Position numbers and translations under genes: made by a program
The notes under the pieces: generated by a model
The model's input: only the letters and a program-made list of their open reading frames with translations
The model's database searches: none
What the model was told of the DNA's origin: nothing
NCBI GenBank assembly: GCA_000149265.1
Contig: CH003046.1
Span: 1,891,171-1,955,170 of the forward strand
Direction: 5' to 3'
DNA from: Ciona savignyi
Taxonomy: Eukaryota > Chordata > Ascidiacea > Phlebobranchia > Cionidae
DNA length: 64,000 bases
In this document: positions 63,993 through 64,000 of the stretch, piece after piece
How the letters are laid out: each line of letters starts with the position of its first letter
How positions within the stretch are numbered: position 1 is the first letter of the stretch

Positions 63993-64000
63993 CTATAAAA

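Overview
The window looks like animal nuclear DNA, most probably from a tunicate of the Ciona type. It is AT-rich with small introns, the chordate-type families include plakin repeats, HHIPL1, GINS1, MAP10 and protein kinase D, and tRNA-derived SINEs are abundant. The species call is an inference. All multi-exon models below were built by hand from splice sites, reading phase and family knowledge.

Layout: 1-6.2 kb is repeat-rich and holds only an orphan membrane-anchor exon. From 6.3 to 38.9 kb lies a head-to-tail cluster of three complete genes, called A, D and E here. Each encodes a short N-terminal membrane anchor, a long acidic serine-rich linker and C-terminal plakin (plectin/desmoplakin) repeats. 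Gene E also has a signal peptide and a PDZ domain. Between A and D the 3' half of A and the 5' end of D were duplicated in tandem. This left two partial copies, B and C, with a 1.1 kb insert and a 3.4 kb repeat insertion inside the duplicated block.

From 38.9 to 46.5 kb the DNA is mostly intergenic, with SINEs, a hAT-type non-autonomous element and a second MITE. It also holds one small three-exon gene for a secreted, very basic peptide precursor. From 46.5 kb onward there are conserved genes: an intronless MAP10-like gene, an HHIPL1-like secreted protein starting about 0.3 kb downstream, and GINS1, a DNA replication factor. Convergent to GINS1 on the minus strand is protein kinase D, which runs off the right edge.

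The most novel part is the plakin cluster. Plakin repeats normally sit at the end of large cytolinkers that bind intermediate filaments. Here they are joined directly to a transmembrane anchor, which suggests one-piece membrane-to-filament linkers. Gene A's linker carries repeated dynein light chain (LC8)-like motifs, and gene E carries a PDZ module.
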